The notes beneath the pieces were generated by a model. The model was not told the origin of the DNA, did no database searches, and saw only the letters and a program-made list of their open reading frames with translations. This document shows positions 12,801-28,600 of a stretch of 64,000 bases of DNA, in pieces (the first letter of the stretch is position 1; every line of letters begins with the position of its first letter). A program made the position numbers and the translations under genes. This DNA is from Symbiodinium kawagutii (taxonomy: Eukaryota; Sar; Dinophyceae; Suessiales; Symbiodiniaceae). The stretch is from assembly GCA_009767595.1 (NCBI GenBank), contig VSDK01010616.1, forward strand, positions 532,903-596,902, read 5' to 3'.

Positions 12801-15800
12801 CGGGACTGGAAAACGAGTCAGGAACTTCCCGAAAATCTTTGTAATTGCAACGAACAATAAATAAAGTCCACCGCTCACATAACCAATTCAAACTAAATCT
12901 GCCATATCTGCCTGACCAACGATGAACGTACCCAGGGTGAATCGCCCCACGGTGCATCGCACCAATGGTCGCTGCGCACGCCTTGACGCACAAAACCCCG
13001 GTGTTTCCCACCTGGCGCAGCTGATGGACGTCAAGGTGGATGGGGGTACCCAGCCAGGCATAGGGGGGACCTCAAAGTTGTGGATGGTGGGGGGGTTCAA
13101 CCCAGCAGGGGGACCCCTGCTTGATATGGTTGGAGTGTGGTTCAAATTTATGGCTATAAATTGATTAATGGAGGATGAACAAAATATAACAAAATCATAA
13201 TTACTCTCAATGGTTGATAAGCTGGATGATTTAGGGGTACCCCTATGACTGGAGAAATACCCATAGGGCTGACGGTTGATGATCATGCGTTGATGGTTTC
13301 ACAACACGCTGAGGTCCAGTGGGTCTATGATGGTACATAAATGAACTTAGTTGAGCTTACTTGTCTCATCTGTTTTGTCAACAGTCAAAGTCACTACAAG
13401 CTGTTTTTTCCATGTATGAACAACATATCATGTATGTATACATATATATATATATATATAAAATCTATATGTGTAAAATGGAAAACAAACACATATACAT
13501 GCACAGCTAAATGATGGTGTAACATTATACTCAAGTTGGTGAATCACCAGCAGCTATGGTAACTTGTGGCTTATCCATTACCCCTGATGAACAATAATGA
13601 ACAATGAAGAAAACCAAAAAGCTGTGATCCATCCACAAAGCTGTGCTTGGGTGGACATGCTGGGATTCGCTAGCATTGAACATGAAGATCAACGTGGTTG
13701 TGAGATCAGTCGACTCCCAATCTTTTCTCAGGAACATCAAAAGCATGATCAAAATAGGTACCAGTTTCACCAGACTAAGATCTGCTCTCCCCACTGGTGC
13801 TTGTATTTGGCTGCCCTTTTGGGTGTGCTTTGTACTCACAACCAATGTTTTGCACGGAAAAACATCGCGGATCTGAGTGAAGTTGGGATGCCCCATCTGG
13901 GTGATCCACAAAACGTGTAATCCAAAATTTCGAGTTTCGCTTGTTGACTGACAAAATGGCTTGGGGATTCTTTTGTGGAACCTAAATGAACATTCATGAC
14001 TGGCTTGATGATTCTATAGTTGATAACTAGCTTAGGTACTCCCATAGATCCAGACTACGCTGTAAAACTTAGAATCTGCACCTGCAGGTGATCGCACACA
14101 AAGCGCTGGTTGACCCAGCCATTCAAGGACAACATTGATCCACCGTCAGGAATGATGCCTGGGGAATGTTGCATCCGACCATGCGAAACGAGGCGTTATC
14201 CCTTCAAACTTGGTTTTTGTCAGCACGTCCAGCTACATGAATTTGCATCACTCAGCAACTTCCAGTAACGCCCAAACCACTACGTATGTGTGTATAATAC
14301 AAGCAGCATGTAATATTCCAATATATTCCATATCTTAACAAACATCGATGTCATAGATATATACATATATAATATATACAAGATGAATCAAGATAATGTC
14401 AAAGCCATGTCGGAAAACGACAAGGCCAACCAAGAAACAGCAGCGTAGCTATCTCTTGGATGTTCCCCTTCGGCTCCGGAACCCGTGCCTTGATCTGTCC
14501 CAAAGGTGCTCTTTGAGACACATTCCACAGCTTCAACAACTGAGAGCGCCGCCGCTCGGGCGTTCATCAGGGCAGGAGATTGGTGGCTGAGCCATGCTTA
14601 GTCAGCGGTGAATGATGAGCCATTGGTTCAGCACTTGGTTAGGGTGAACATATAGCGGGACATCACACATCGACAGCAATTTGGTGCCCTATAAGACTGG
14701 CACCCGTTGCGAAGAATCATGGTTGTTAGGCACGTATCATTGATGCATCTAGTAATGTACTATGGATACACTTGATCTAGACAATATACATCATCAAGTC
14801 AACAAGACATAGCAAGTCTAAGATTGCTATACTGCCAAAGTTGGTTGTTTCTCAAAATAAGGTTCATTGCTTTAAATGACTATTAATGGATGATTGGTGG
14901 GTCCCCCTATTCTGAGAAACCACCACTTCTGCCTAGATCTAAGAGTGGTCAAGGCGGGGAGATGGCCGCCCCATGGGATCCAGTCACTGCTCGGCCAACA
15001 TCAGCGAGCCATGACGCAGATGGCCACATGCTTCCAATCACTGGCGCTGCAGATCCGAGCCATTCCAATGCAGATCGGATCCGAGGATTTTTGGAATGTT
15101 CCGACTCAGCGTCTTAATCGGAAGAATTTTTAGACCAAACCAATATGCCCCGGGAGCAGAATGTCCCTTAGCAGAATTGCATAGAATTACAATTTTTCAA
15201 ACAAACCAATGCGCCCTAACAAAAACTCGTGCTGCTTCATAGCCGCAAGCATGGGTAGTTTGGGCAACGTACACCAGTGTATTCATGATTCAGCTGCCTT
15301 CTTCTACCTTTTTCCAGTTGTTCCAAAGCTGCCCCAAAAATAAGTAACTACTTGGATGCGCAGCTGGGGTTAGTTTCCCTGGACGAAAACATGCTTATGC
15401 TTACCCTATAATTAGCTGGTGGCTGAACTACAGTAACCCCGAACCAACCATGGTAAGTTACCAGTTGCCAGCAGTGGACATCGCACCTCCAAGTATTGCT
15501 CAAGCATCATTAACCATCAACCACTGAAGTACCATTTTTTAACCATAGTACCATGGTGATATCTTCATCAAGCATGATCAAGCTTTGAATTGACCACCAT
15601 CAAGCAATTACTATTAAGCTTGATCATTAGTTTTAGGTACCATCAACGATTAACTATTGATGCTTACCCTTGTTAATACTGGTTGCTTGAATAATGATGC
15701 TTAATGGTTGCTTAAGCTTTGAGGGTACCATTCGACTCAGCGCAACGTTCTCTCCGTTGCCGGACTGATCCTGAGCGCCGAACGCCAACGCGGTCAGTGG

Positions 15801-18800
15801 CAGACACGAAGTTCCCAGGCTGAGCTTTGGCCTTCCAGTGGAGAGATTCGTCCATGGGTGAAGTCTCAGGTCACCATATGGTGGTTTCCTAGAATAGGGG
15901 ACCCCAAAAAGGGTGCTTTCTTATTATAACTGGCTAATATAAAGGATGATTGGGGGGTCCCCTATTTTGAGAAACACCCATATGGGTTGGTCGGGTATTC
16001 TTAACCAATGGTTAGTTGGGAAAACAATCGATCGTTGGTTATAGTGGTCAGTTTGGTTATCGTGACTAGCTGACCAATCACTATACTGACTATAATGTTA
16101 AATCCATTGGCCAATCGTTGGTTGGTCAGTAAAACACTTGTTATATTGATTGGTTAAGTTTGGCTGATGTTGGTAAGTTGATCATAAATGGCTGTAATTT
16201 CATATTTGTGGTTGCTTTTTGATTGGGTATTCAACCTTGGTTGGTCATCACAATGAATCATAATCATGTTGATCAACAAGGATTGATTTATGACATAGAT
16301 CAGCACCAAGAAATGCAATTGAAATGGATTGGTCCTGGTGGTTCCCATTCCTTGGCTTTACAATGTAAAGACTATTCTTTGGATCATGGCTACTCAAGAT
16401 CTCATGGTTGGATCACATTCACCCATGACAGCCTATGGGCTGTCATGTCTTTGGTGCGCCCTGCGAAGGGCCGATGGCCGTCTGGGTTGACATGGCGCTC
16501 GGCCAAGTGCCCGATGGTGCCCAAAGTGTCAAGGCTGTTTGAAACTAGCTGTTTGAGTTCCACCAAATTGATTACACTGGGCTAGTTGGTGCTTTCAATG
16601 GTTTTATAGGGATTGTAGTACTCAACAGAAGATAATAAGTTATTGGAGGCAATTAATAACCACTAATAACATCTAATAACCAACAATAAGACCAGGAATT
16701 GGAGGTTCTTGTATTCCGTAATTGGATTTGGTTCCAGGTTGTGATGCCCAAATATCTAACAAATAGTTTGTATATCTGGATACGCATCCGGCTAATCCTG
16801 GCTAGAAAATATTATGTGCATAGCAACAAGATGCCCCGTTTGTTTCGTGAAATCCTGGCGTATGATTCCAGGGAGTTAAATGCTCATTTTGTCATGTGAA
16901 CTCATAAGCAGCATATTGAGGCACCTTTGATACAGTGTCTCGCATCCCATGTCGCCTAGGGTTCCTACATTGCTCTATTGTAGCGATAGGTTGCTTCCAT
17001 AGGAGCGTATCTATACTATACTTACATCACATCCATCATACATGGTAGACTTTCCCGTCATATTTGCTCATCAAGTACCATGACCTACCCAATCTACCCA
17101 TATTTGACGCTAAATGGCGACCTATGTGAACTTTCTGGAGCTGGTGGTGGCCTATGGATCTCCCAAACCTGTAAACAAAGGCACAGGCCCAATTGCGCTT
17201 CTTCTGGCGCCCCAGACCCAGGCTAAACTCCGAATCGCTTGCGCTTGCTTGTCGAAGCTGTGCAACTGGCGTGGCACAGGGAAGTGATGCGCCATTGGGG
17301 GTACCCTCCCCTCGGATGAGCAGTCTGACTTCTGAACCTGGGGGCTTGGAGCAACACATTTCTGTAGCCTAGCTGGTACTTGCATCATATCGATGGACTT
17401 GGCACCTGCTGAATGGATACTAATAGCTATGAAGCTGACTCCTGTGCTACGTTGCGAAAGCCCTTGGCCCCTTGGCCATCCTGTCACTGGACATGTTCCA
17501 AGTGAGTTTCAGAAGCAAAGCCATCACTCAAATCATAGACAACCAGATCGGTTTGCAGGTTCACACTGCACTGTACAGGAAACCGCTGGTTGTATACAGG
17601 GAGGTGCCACCCTTCTAAGATTGGCAGAGAGTCAAATCCTATCCTTGCTAGCCGTCGACATGATATATCTCCAACAGGGCATGCAAAAGGATTGGGTGAA
17701 CCAAGAAGCCAACACCTTCTTGGTAGTTGACAAGGCCTTCTGACATAGTTTGTAGCAAATAAGCTGCCCATACCCGACTTGCAGGGAAAACAAACAACTG
17801 GATGTCACTGAGTTGCGTCAATGTGAATCATGTGATGTCCGCTCTGGAAAGATTCACCATGGCCTGGAATCCCCTGCTGGCAAAGCCAACCATGGCCTTG
17901 TCAGTGCAAATTGATTGCAGTTGATCAACTAGGGCTGTTTCTGTCCATGAATTCACAGTACATAAGCTTCAAGCCCTAAAACGGATAGCTTTCGCATGGA
18001 AATTGAAAAGAGGTTAAGGAAATTCAAGGAGTGTAATTAGATTACACCATTCGTAGAGAGTGTGTTCTCTCAGGCAATTTGGCAATGGGAAATCACTACT
18101 TTGATTGAGAAATCATCTGAAAACATCTAAAATCATCCCGAATTCCTGCAGAATTGCTCATTGCCCGGACAAATCAAAGCGACAACCCGTCTGTGACATG
18201 ACGGCAAAGCCGCCTCTGCTTGTCTGGAAATGTCAAAAAGTGTCAGCGAACCATCCTGGTGAACGCCGCCGGCAACAGCTAAAGTGTTTGGAGATTCTCT
18301 GCATTTAACAAGGCCACCGCTTCCCCAAGCTGAGCTGCTGAGTGGAATCACATACCAGGATAGCAACCGTGCATGAGGATGCGGACAGAGCAAGTGGTAA
18401 AGTAAATCAATACGATGCCAAGATCACAACAAGTGGACAACGTTCACAAACAGTGTCTTTTTTTCGTGTAGGCACACCATCCACTTATTAGGTCAATACC
18501 AATTTTTGAGATGTTCATAAGGGGCACCAGCTTTGACCCGTGAGCCTTTGACCAATGTAGCGCTTGCCATACCACTGCATGTCAGTTGCCAAGGTGCAGC
18601 AAAAGAGACCAAAAGGTAATCCTCCGACAGGGGGTCCCACCTGAGCGAACAGAAATTTTCTGCAAGGATTGAGGGATGCAACCGAGATAGATGAGGTAGC
18701 CATGGTTAATCGTATCATACTGCTAAGATCTCCTGAGCTCAAAATTTGATGTGTTAAACATAAATTAGTACTGTAGATAAAAACGGTACAAACGATAGCT

Positions 18801-21800
18801 GCGATTCTGGTATTAACATGTACGAGTATTAGCGTAGTGACCACACAGTGGTTTTGGCAAACTGCTCACTTACCATGTGTGATACGGTCTTGTTTAGGAG
18901 TTGCTGCTTTGAGAGCGCGGGCTCTAAGACAAGTGCTTGCGGCCACTTGATTATTGACAATTGTTGATCACAGCAAAACAAACAGGCACCCACAGAATGC
19001 GATATACCATATACCTATAAACTATAACCATAGCATCGATAAAAAACACGCACCCATAGCATCCATAAATGATGGACACTGCAAACGGTCGCTTACATTT
19101 ATGGAGGTGGGGACGGGATCGACCAGGACGAGGTGGGAACCAATCTCCTCCGGCGACAAGTGAGGCAAGTCAGATCTGCTTGGCGGTACCCCGATGTGAA
19201 ACATATGTCAACCAACCAAGCGTTGCCCACACTAGGGGGAAAAAAGGTGAAAACTGCAAGCTAGGAATTAAAATGGGTAGTGTCCACAAATGGTTTACAC
19301 CAACAATGAATTGTGTTCAATTTCAACTACCTATTCTTGCGGCTGGGAAAAAACCTCACGATTCGACAAACACAGCCATGCGATGCGAAGAACCTGTTGA
19401 CAAAGGACTAAACTGATTCGAATCCAGGGACTTCAATTTGCCACGGGGACAAACTCCCTACTATCTAACTCGCAGAAAATCATGAAACAGCTGGTGTTTT
19501 TTATCAGTGTCCCTGACTCCCATGCTGCACATCATTGCATTGATCAGCTGGTGATGACGACAACGACCATTGGAAAGGCACCGATCAAAGAATCCAAACA
19601 GCCCATCACCTTTCGAAGTACTGTCAAGCCCCGGGGTAGTGCCGACAGTAAATGCCGTGATCGTACCCTTGGGCAACCACCACCGTCACCATCACCCCAA
19701 CCACCACATGCCTTCCACGCATCAGGGTCCCGGACTGTGCATCAGTGACTGCGTCTTTGGAAGTCTTTGACTGGCGTACGCAAGGACAGCAGCATCGAAG
19801 ATTGCATGGTCAGATCCAACCATGGTCAACCTTTATTACAAGATGGGCCGCCAACCACTTAAAAGTTGGTGTCGAACTAGCTTAACTAGGGCGAACGGCG
19901 AACTACCAGGAGTTGGAGCTTCTAACTGCTGGAAGTCCACCTTGTAGCCATATAATCGACTATCATCATTAGGATCGTTGCGCGGTAGACAATCGCGCAT
20001 TCGATGTGTTGGCCTCTCCAGATATGATCAGAGAGAGCAAAAACAAGAGCGTGCATGACGTTGATATTTATTCCAAGCGCCTGGCTTGACCATATTATCC
20101 AGGACAGCCCTTTACCACTGGATGAGGGACAAGACTGCATGTGCCTGTGATACGCTGAAGTGACATATCAAAACATCATACACAAAATGTTCACGATGCT
20201 GTACATACTCAGATTTTATGCACGAAATGTGAACAAGCAATTCTTGGGTCCCTGCTGAAAGCCAAACCATACATGGAGTATCTGGGCATGGTATTCTACC
20301 TCTAGCAAACATCGAAGATCCATCAAAGTCCAATGTCGTGTTATCGGAAACTTGTATTTCTGATCAACGCGAGCCCGACCGTGGGGAGCACCCAACCATC
20401 CGACCCATAAGGAGGTTCTGCGACTGAACTGGTCGAAAGCTGCCCACCTTTCCGACGATGTGCACCTTCTTTTGTTGCTGACTATTGTACCTCGGCGCGG
20501 TGCCTGAGATGTCACTGGCTGAGATTCCAATCTCTCTCCGGCGAGCGCAAGATTGCAAGATTGCAAGATTGCAATGAAAAATAGGCTGTTTCTCCTGTGC
20601 CTACCCAGGAATGTGCAGTTTCCAAATGCTTGGTTCAGATTCAACAATTGGACTCCCAAACACATCGTTTCCTCAGGAACAGTTCATGAGCTTCCCAAAC
20701 ATCTTGGACTGCTATTGAACGACACGCGCACACAAACACAAACGGGATCAGACCGGTAGATTTTTTATTGTACACGTTCTATATGATCCTGATCTCACCC
20801 AGTGGAAGGCAGCCATGTTGATTTGTCCAAAGGTATCCAAACGTCCTGGGAACGGCGTTTCCATAGCTTGTAGCTATTGCTCAATAGCTTTCCAAATTGG
20901 TTGACTATTTGAACCACAGAAGAGTGACTTACAAAATATTGTTCAAACTGCTGTTCCAGTGACCTGCATCAACATCCTGGCTCAAACAAATGAACCACAG
21001 TTTACTCAACAAAATCATCTTAAGTATTTTCATGTTAAATTTCTAAACAAGGAATGTTGTTTAATTAAAGTGTTTACATTTTGACATGTGAATGTATTGC
21101 TGTACTGATCGATGCATTTGCCGCTTGGTGGCGTCAATCCTTTTGTTGACGCACCACCCTGATCGCTCCACCAAGCTGCACGGTCAAAGAGCCATCGTCC
21201 AGACCGCACCTGGCCCCGCAGGAAGGGGTCTGATCATGGCTGAAGTAGGCGTAGCTCAGAACTGGTTGGTGGTTGAACCACCCCGTCATGAAAAATTAAG
21301 AATGTTTGGATTCATGATTATTATATTATATACTGTAATTAGTGAAAATGATAATTCATGAAAAAACAAGTTGCTGATGCTTTAAAGGGCATTACATCCT
21401 GGGAAAACCGATCCCTACGGGTGTGATGAAATCAATCATCAACCATCAAGGTCCAATATTTTGTGGTTAATCAACTTGAGGAACTGAAAAACCGCACTAA
21501 TCCACTCTGGTAAGATGGTGTTCTTATAGACAGTGCCGGCAAAACGCTTCCGCCAACAACCAAGGACCCCTTAAGCATTGGACGCAGGTCACCTTGTTCA
21601 AAACTGGGGGTATCTGGGGTTCAAAAACCGCTGGGACGGTCGTCCAAGCAGTGAGATGACCAACACAGAATCTATCCACATCAACATCTGTAGTCTCGAA
21701 AACATGATAGGTGTCCAGGGACACTGCATCACGTATAGGCCCGTATAGGTATAAAACATATGCTCAGATTAGAGTATGAATGTACAAAACAACATGGATA

Positions 21801-22512
21801 GAATTTCCACATTTTATCACATGCAGTGCCTATCAACAAACAAATGTGCTGTCAACACTGATACTATTGATTGCGGTGATGGCAATGTTCATCAATATTC
21901 TCATGATTGCATTCCTGTGAAGTGCAATGCAACTGTTAAAACACAATAAATGCATCCGTTAATGCTATAGCCGCCCGCTGCAAGTACTGCTTATTATCTT
22001 CATTGTGTATACTGATGGTTACGGCTCATTTGCGCACGGCTCCAGTACATCGACAATATCCCAGTGCGAGGTGCCATGGGGCCCCGACAATAATTTCTGT
22101 GCGTTTCGAGGATGAAATCTCAACACCTGACGCTGTGCCAGTGTGCGGAGTAGTGGTGGAGCTTTCCGCTGAAATTCGCTCAGCCTCCTGGAAACACAAC
22201 ACACAAAATCACACAATGAAGATCAGTATAGTCTAAACTCAGGATTTCATCCATAGGTCAACTCAAGTAATTTTGTGTGTTCATCTCCACGATGTTAAAT
22301 GGATCCGCATCTATCAACGAATTGCCGCAGCGATGATAAACGTAGAGGAATTGTGCATGGGCTTCATGGAGTGACCGACTTTGGCCCTGGAAATTTACTC
22401 AAGTGACTCAGTGTCAGGCACAAACAGGGGACTTCCAGTGCTGGTGCGGTAGGCAACCTTGTTGACAATACTTGACCCTGCCAATAACAGCCACAAACAC
22501 CACACCACCACC

Positions 22513-22543
<31 letters not shown>

Positions 22544-22586
22544 GCAACAACAGCAACAACAGCAACAACAGCAACAACAGCAACAG

Positions 22587-22618
<32 letters not shown>

Positions 22619-25600
22619 GCAGTATCAACAAAAGAAACCACCAAAAATGGGCTATGACAACAGTTGTGTTTGCTTCACTGAGATCCTGGAATATGCAACT
22701 TTCATGACAGGTATTTCTAAAATGGTCCACCAAAGAACCGTTCAGAGCTGCACAGTGCATCGGCAACATCTGCTATGTTACGTCGGGCACCTGAAGCGGC
22801 TTTTGTCATAAGATGATTTTCAGCATCTGGATTTGTATTTTGCTATGTTGTAGCTTGTATATATTGTTGTAGCTTTGTATTGCTATGTTGTAGCTTGCTC
22901 TGGTAGCTATTGTTATGTGTTCACTGTTCACCTGCATTTTTTCAAACATGTATTACATCTGTTTCACCCTCCCTAGGGCACCTGTAGCCGCTGCTTACCC
23001 AACACATTGGGGCGCTGTGTAGCTGTGCCTTGCAGCTGTTCTCCGGCACCGAAAAGGCTCGGCTGGTCTTGTTGGCCTGGCGCTTGCGCCACCGAAGAGC
23101 GGCCATGGGATGTGCAAAGCTGCGATGGATGGAAATGGTGGTCAACCGTTGGATATAGATATATGCATATACATATTGTTTATATATATATATAATCATA
23201 TTTATATATATTTATTTATTTATTCAAAACATACAAAACATAGTATATAATATGTAAAAATAAATAAATAAAACAAATGCAAAAATATATAATTATATTA
23301 ATATAAAAATTATTCGATATATTTCTATTTCAATAGGTATAAGAGAATAGTATAGAAATGCTATTAATCATGACCAATGACATCATTCGGCCATCTTGGA
23401 ATAGACCTTTCTTCAGGGTATATGGACATGATTTTGGTGTCGATGTATGATTGCCAAGGACAAAAACACTTCTGTGGCGTGATGGTTTCAAAACCATAGA
23501 GCACAAATTCATGGAGAAGTACGAAAGGAACTTGCTGCACTCTGCCCAAATATGGTGCGATGGATGAGGCACCTAGCGTCCAAAACATCACTGGCCATGG
23601 AACGACTGCCTTGTAGTCCCAGAAGAGGATACTGCCATTCGCAGTGGCCACAGCAATCTGTGCGGCGGGGACTGCGTGGCGAATGTTGAGCCATGACATT
23701 CCAACCCAAAACAAACCTGGTGGCTCCACCTTTCCAGGCATCAACATCCCTTGAATGGTCGGAGATGCCTGTCAATATCATATCAAGCATTCAATTCATA
23801 CTAATACCGCGATAATCTCAATCAAACATTGAATATCCACTTGGATGGCTTTCAGAAAGCAAATAGCTATCCGAAAAGCATGGTATATTACACGTTCGTG
23901 CAGAACCTATGGTCAAGTTTGGCCAGTCTTGCTTTCAATACGGTCATGAAATGAGTTGTTTCTTCACACTGTGGTTTTTGCACCAGTTGATTTTTCAAAC
24001 TGATGACGGGTGACATCATCAAAATGAAAGACAATAACCTTGGGGTGGTATATCTGCCCTGACACAATGAGCAGAACTAAGTTGTTTCCTGGGCAGAGTC
24101 CACATCATCTCATATACCAGACATTGTGTGCCACAGCACTCTGACCAACATCTTATTGTACTAATACAGTAGCTGTGAAAGCTGTGAAATGAACTGTCGG
24201 CAGGGTTTCTACTGCGATCATTTTCAATGTGCCGTTTTTTCCGTTTGATTCTACCATTGCTTCAAAGCTTATAAACGTCATCAACAACATCATTTGCAAA
24301 CAAATTGCTCACTCGCAGATCTTGCAGGGAATTCTAGGTGTTGAGGAAGCTCATGCTTCACGTGGTATATTGTCCAATTCAGGATCTTGCATTATCAAAT
24401 GCACATGGATACCTTTATTGATAGAAACAAGCGTACATAGACACATAACTTTGACACCTAATTACGGTACTAGATAGGCTAATCATGGCTAGTACACACA
24501 AGCGTGTGAATTAAAGTATGAACATTCAGAAAAGGTCTGCAGAAAATGTGAAATTACAACTCGAGCACCCAGTGAATCGATCTGCCTGGTTGCTACGGTT
24601 TGGCATTTCCGTTACTCCTCCATAGGTTCCCATGTCTATCCGCAGCTCAGGATAGAAGAATTGCTAAGGATGCCATGTATCTTGATTGGACTCGAACATA
24701 ATTATTATGGGAATGGTCCTTTCAAAAACTTAGTGTTCAAGTGAATTATGTGTTTGTGTATGTGTCCAGAGCCACGCAACGTTGCTAGAACCAAAGTATG
24801 TTGGTAGAGCTACGTTGTCCAGAGCCTGAATCCACAGAAGTGGTGCTTTCCCGCTGCAAATGGATCATGGTTAGATAATGTTAGATATATACATCCGATG
24901 GAGATGTATCTTATCTTGAACCCAAGTGTATTCCATATTTATTAGCGGACTTATCAACAAAATTGTTTGATAGCCCCTCTTATCTACACGTGATAACACA
25001 GCAAATACTTAATTTACTTAAGCATATTTTTATGAGTCCAATACTTGGATTGGCTTTGTTTCTTTAAGTTACCCTTTGGTAACCTAACATCGCAATGGAA
25101 AATCCAGCATCTTGTGGGAACGCCCTGGCAAATCATCCATGCTTGGCGGATTTTCAATTGCCATGTTAGTTTACCAGAGGGTAATCAGTAAAATTTGGTC
25201 AGTATCCCCTACTTTTAACAAGTAGTAATGGCTATTCCCCCAGTGGTTGGTTGGTATCATCAATTAGATCCATTGAATCACTCGCCTTCATCATCAATTC
25301 TTCAACAATCCACCAAGGTATCCACCAGGGTCCAACCTTCTCCATGGCAAAGGCCCAGTCCATGAGGCTGGGAACTTCGCTTACCTGTGAGCTTCGCCAT
25401 AGGTTGTGAGCTCGGCAAGACGTAGCACGGATGTGTATATGCCATGTACTATTACTAACATGTCTATATGCCACATAAATAGACAATAAACCCATGTACT
25501 GCCATCATTGATAACGGTAAACCAATGTTGAAATCTGAGTGGTGACGACAAGTTGAAGCCGCCCTATGTTCTATATGAAGGAACTGTGAAGTCCTTCTTC

Positions 25601-28600
25601 CTGAACATACCTAGGTGGAACTATGCCAGTGTTTCTTTTCCGTTGAATTATTCAGATTCGCTTTCCAACCATGATTTCCAAACCAAGAGCTACCTTGCTT
25701 AGGAAAGCAACATCCATTGACTACAAATTGCAAAACAGGCAATGGGCCATCGTTCGAAAGACGGGACAAAAACGGGGAACCTACAAAATAGAGTTACATG
25801 GATCAATACCAACAAAACATCATGCTGGGTAGGGGAACATCCCAACAAATACACATTGTTCTACTTCAACTTTCGCAACACTCACCAACTTCCCGCTTCC
25901 GCTGCCAACCCTCCACCCCAACAGGAATCACTCTGTCTAGGAACGTGGATACCAACCAAACATGCATGTTTTCAATGCACAAACTGCATATCTTTGGGCT
26001 GCTCCCATTGGAGATACCACCCACGATGGACCGTTGGATATGGCGCATCCCCCCTCCGAGGCACCTTCAAGGCGATTTTTTCCTCCTCGTTCTCGATGTC
26101 CCAAATGGCCATCCGCATGCCGATGGAGCAGGACCTGTCACACAACACGACGATTTTAACGTGAAATGGGAAACTGGCAGGCAGCGCTTGCTGATTTCTC
26201 ACACACAAGGCAGGCAATCCAGTTGTTTCAACGGCCTTGCTATTTGTTCATATGCGAAATTGTAATGATGTTTTGGCTGTTGGGCAATACCCAGGTTACC
26301 CAACCCAATGTGCAGTAAAAGTTCACATCCCAGCCAGAGCGGCCCTCGACCCACAGCCGTTGTTTGGCATTGCAACAAGCTAACTGATCAGTGTCCAGGA
26401 TGTTGCCGGGGAATTTGCAGGTCAGAAACATTGCCATAATGAGGATTGAGCCCCTACAACATCAGTCAAAAAAATCAACCAACTCACGTCGACATACATC
26501 AACCATCATCAATGAATCATCAACCATCCAACCCAGCGTCCAACCAACCCACATCAATCAACGAACATCAGCCGTCCCGCCAACATCAACCAACGTCAAC
26601 CCATCCTCCGACTGCTATACAGCTGCTGTTCAAAACAGGGAAGGCTCACGCCATAAGTTGCGGATCCTGCCACAGTGTCCAACGGCAGCGCTTCAAGAAA
26701 TGTGGAGCGTTTCCAAATTCTCGGAGATCCATGTGTTGAACAAAGGAGGATTCTGTTGAAGTCACTTGCTCCACTCCACGACCTGAATATGAAGGATCGT
26801 TGACTTATCTCTGATTAATTCCCAACTGGCATACCTTGAAACAACGAAACGTGCAGGTAGATTGTCGGCAGAAGACCTGGAACGCAATTTTCTGCGCGAT
26901 TGTTGGTTCGCAAATGTGTGATAACCGTTGTGGCATTCCCGCCTTGGTCACCACTTTGTGGCATCTCGACAAAGTGATTCCAACAACAGGCCATACATAT
27001 CGTGGTGGACAGCCTGCTTCATGTTGCCCTAGAACCGCTGGATTGTAGCTGAGAATCTGATTTTGTTCATAAATAAAGGGTGTATTGATTTCTCAAATCC
27101 GAGGAGTTGCACCATTTGAGTGATAAAACATCTGATATGGACTCTGGATGTTTTCATTGAGTGGGATGGACCGAATGATAAAACATTTAACTTATATATG
27201 TCCCTTCATGAACTACTAGCATTCATATACCCTTTATATTCATATTGGATCTGTTGAACCAATTGGGACAGTGACACATTCAGGGCTCAGAGATCCGTTT
27301 GCTCTCCTCTGGACACCAGCAAATTGCAGAGATGGGACGTTCATGTGCTGCGATGACCTTCTGCAAGGAATTGTCCTAGGGCAGTGTTCCGGAGAAGCGA
27401 CCACTTCTAGGCTTGAGCAGATGCGATATAACAAGCATTAAATGGGCGGTTTCCATTATGATAGGGGAAAGCCCAGAACTGTTTTGTTTGTTCGTGCAAA
27501 TGGTTTATATCTATATATGGGATGCTACTACTGCTGCTACTACTACCACTACCACTACCACTACCACTACCACTACCACTACCACTACCACTACCACTAC
27601 CACTACNNNNNNNNNNNNNNNNNNNNNNNNNNNNNNNNNNNNNNNNNNNNNNNNNNNNNNNNNNNNNNNNNNNNNNNNNNNNNNNNNNNNNNNNNNNNNN
27701 NNNNNNNNNNNNNNNNNNNNNNNCTACTACTACTACTACTACTACTCCTACTGCTACTACTACTACTACTACTACTTCTACTACTACTACTACTACTATC
27801 CAGTCTACGCACTTGTTATTCAAAAGCAATGCCACATGCGCCACACATGTGTTAGCCAAGTTTCCATGATGGTTCGCCAAGGTAGCAGCCATTTCACTCA
27901 CGGCTTGGGTGAAACTAAAACTGATCATCACATAGGACTCAAACAGCAAAGTTGATAATCAATTCTAGTTCCATCCAACTAAAATCTATTTGGACTCAAC
28001 AGATAAACCAGCGGCCTATCATAAACAGCTGCTTACTATAAACACTTCGTAAAACAATGGCTTCCACTGGGTGAAGGTCTCAACTGGAAGCAATTCATTC
28101 AGGCAACCCTTTCCAGCGGACACACCGCGACATTCACTCTTCGTTCAAGTGGTTCGTAACGGCTCCCTGGTGTATGTGTGTACATAATAAATGAAGAAAT
28201 ATGTGTATGCAAATAAATGCAGATTTATAAACAAATAAATAAACAAATATATATATATATACACACATACGCCGTATAAATATACCTATCCTTTTGAAAA
28301 TAAATGTATATATCTATAAATATATATACACCATGCATAGATGCATGCAATACGTATGAACTTGTGATGCAAAAAAACATGTTACATACCTCCCCAACAA
28401 ACCCATCACCCGAAAAATATGCCATAAGAGAACCCCGCCAGCCTTCAACCGGAAGATGTGCAAGGCCCTTGGCATTGTTTTTGGCTGAGCCATGTGGGAA
28501 AGGCACAAGTGAAGGGGTGGCCTTGACGGTGAAGGAGAATGATTCATACAGGGGGGTAGTACTGGGAGATGCAGCTATTTAGAAAGGTTAATGAATGCTT

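Noticed and set aside
22395-22769. Poly-Leu/Val frame and the opposite Thr/Asn/Gln frames, as a polyQ protein
   Set aside because: Confined to the CAC/CAACAG microsatellite, with no splice-supported flanking exon on the plus strand.
27407-27955. 180-codon open frames on both strands across the N gap
   Set aside because: They pass through 117 unknown bases and TAC repeats.
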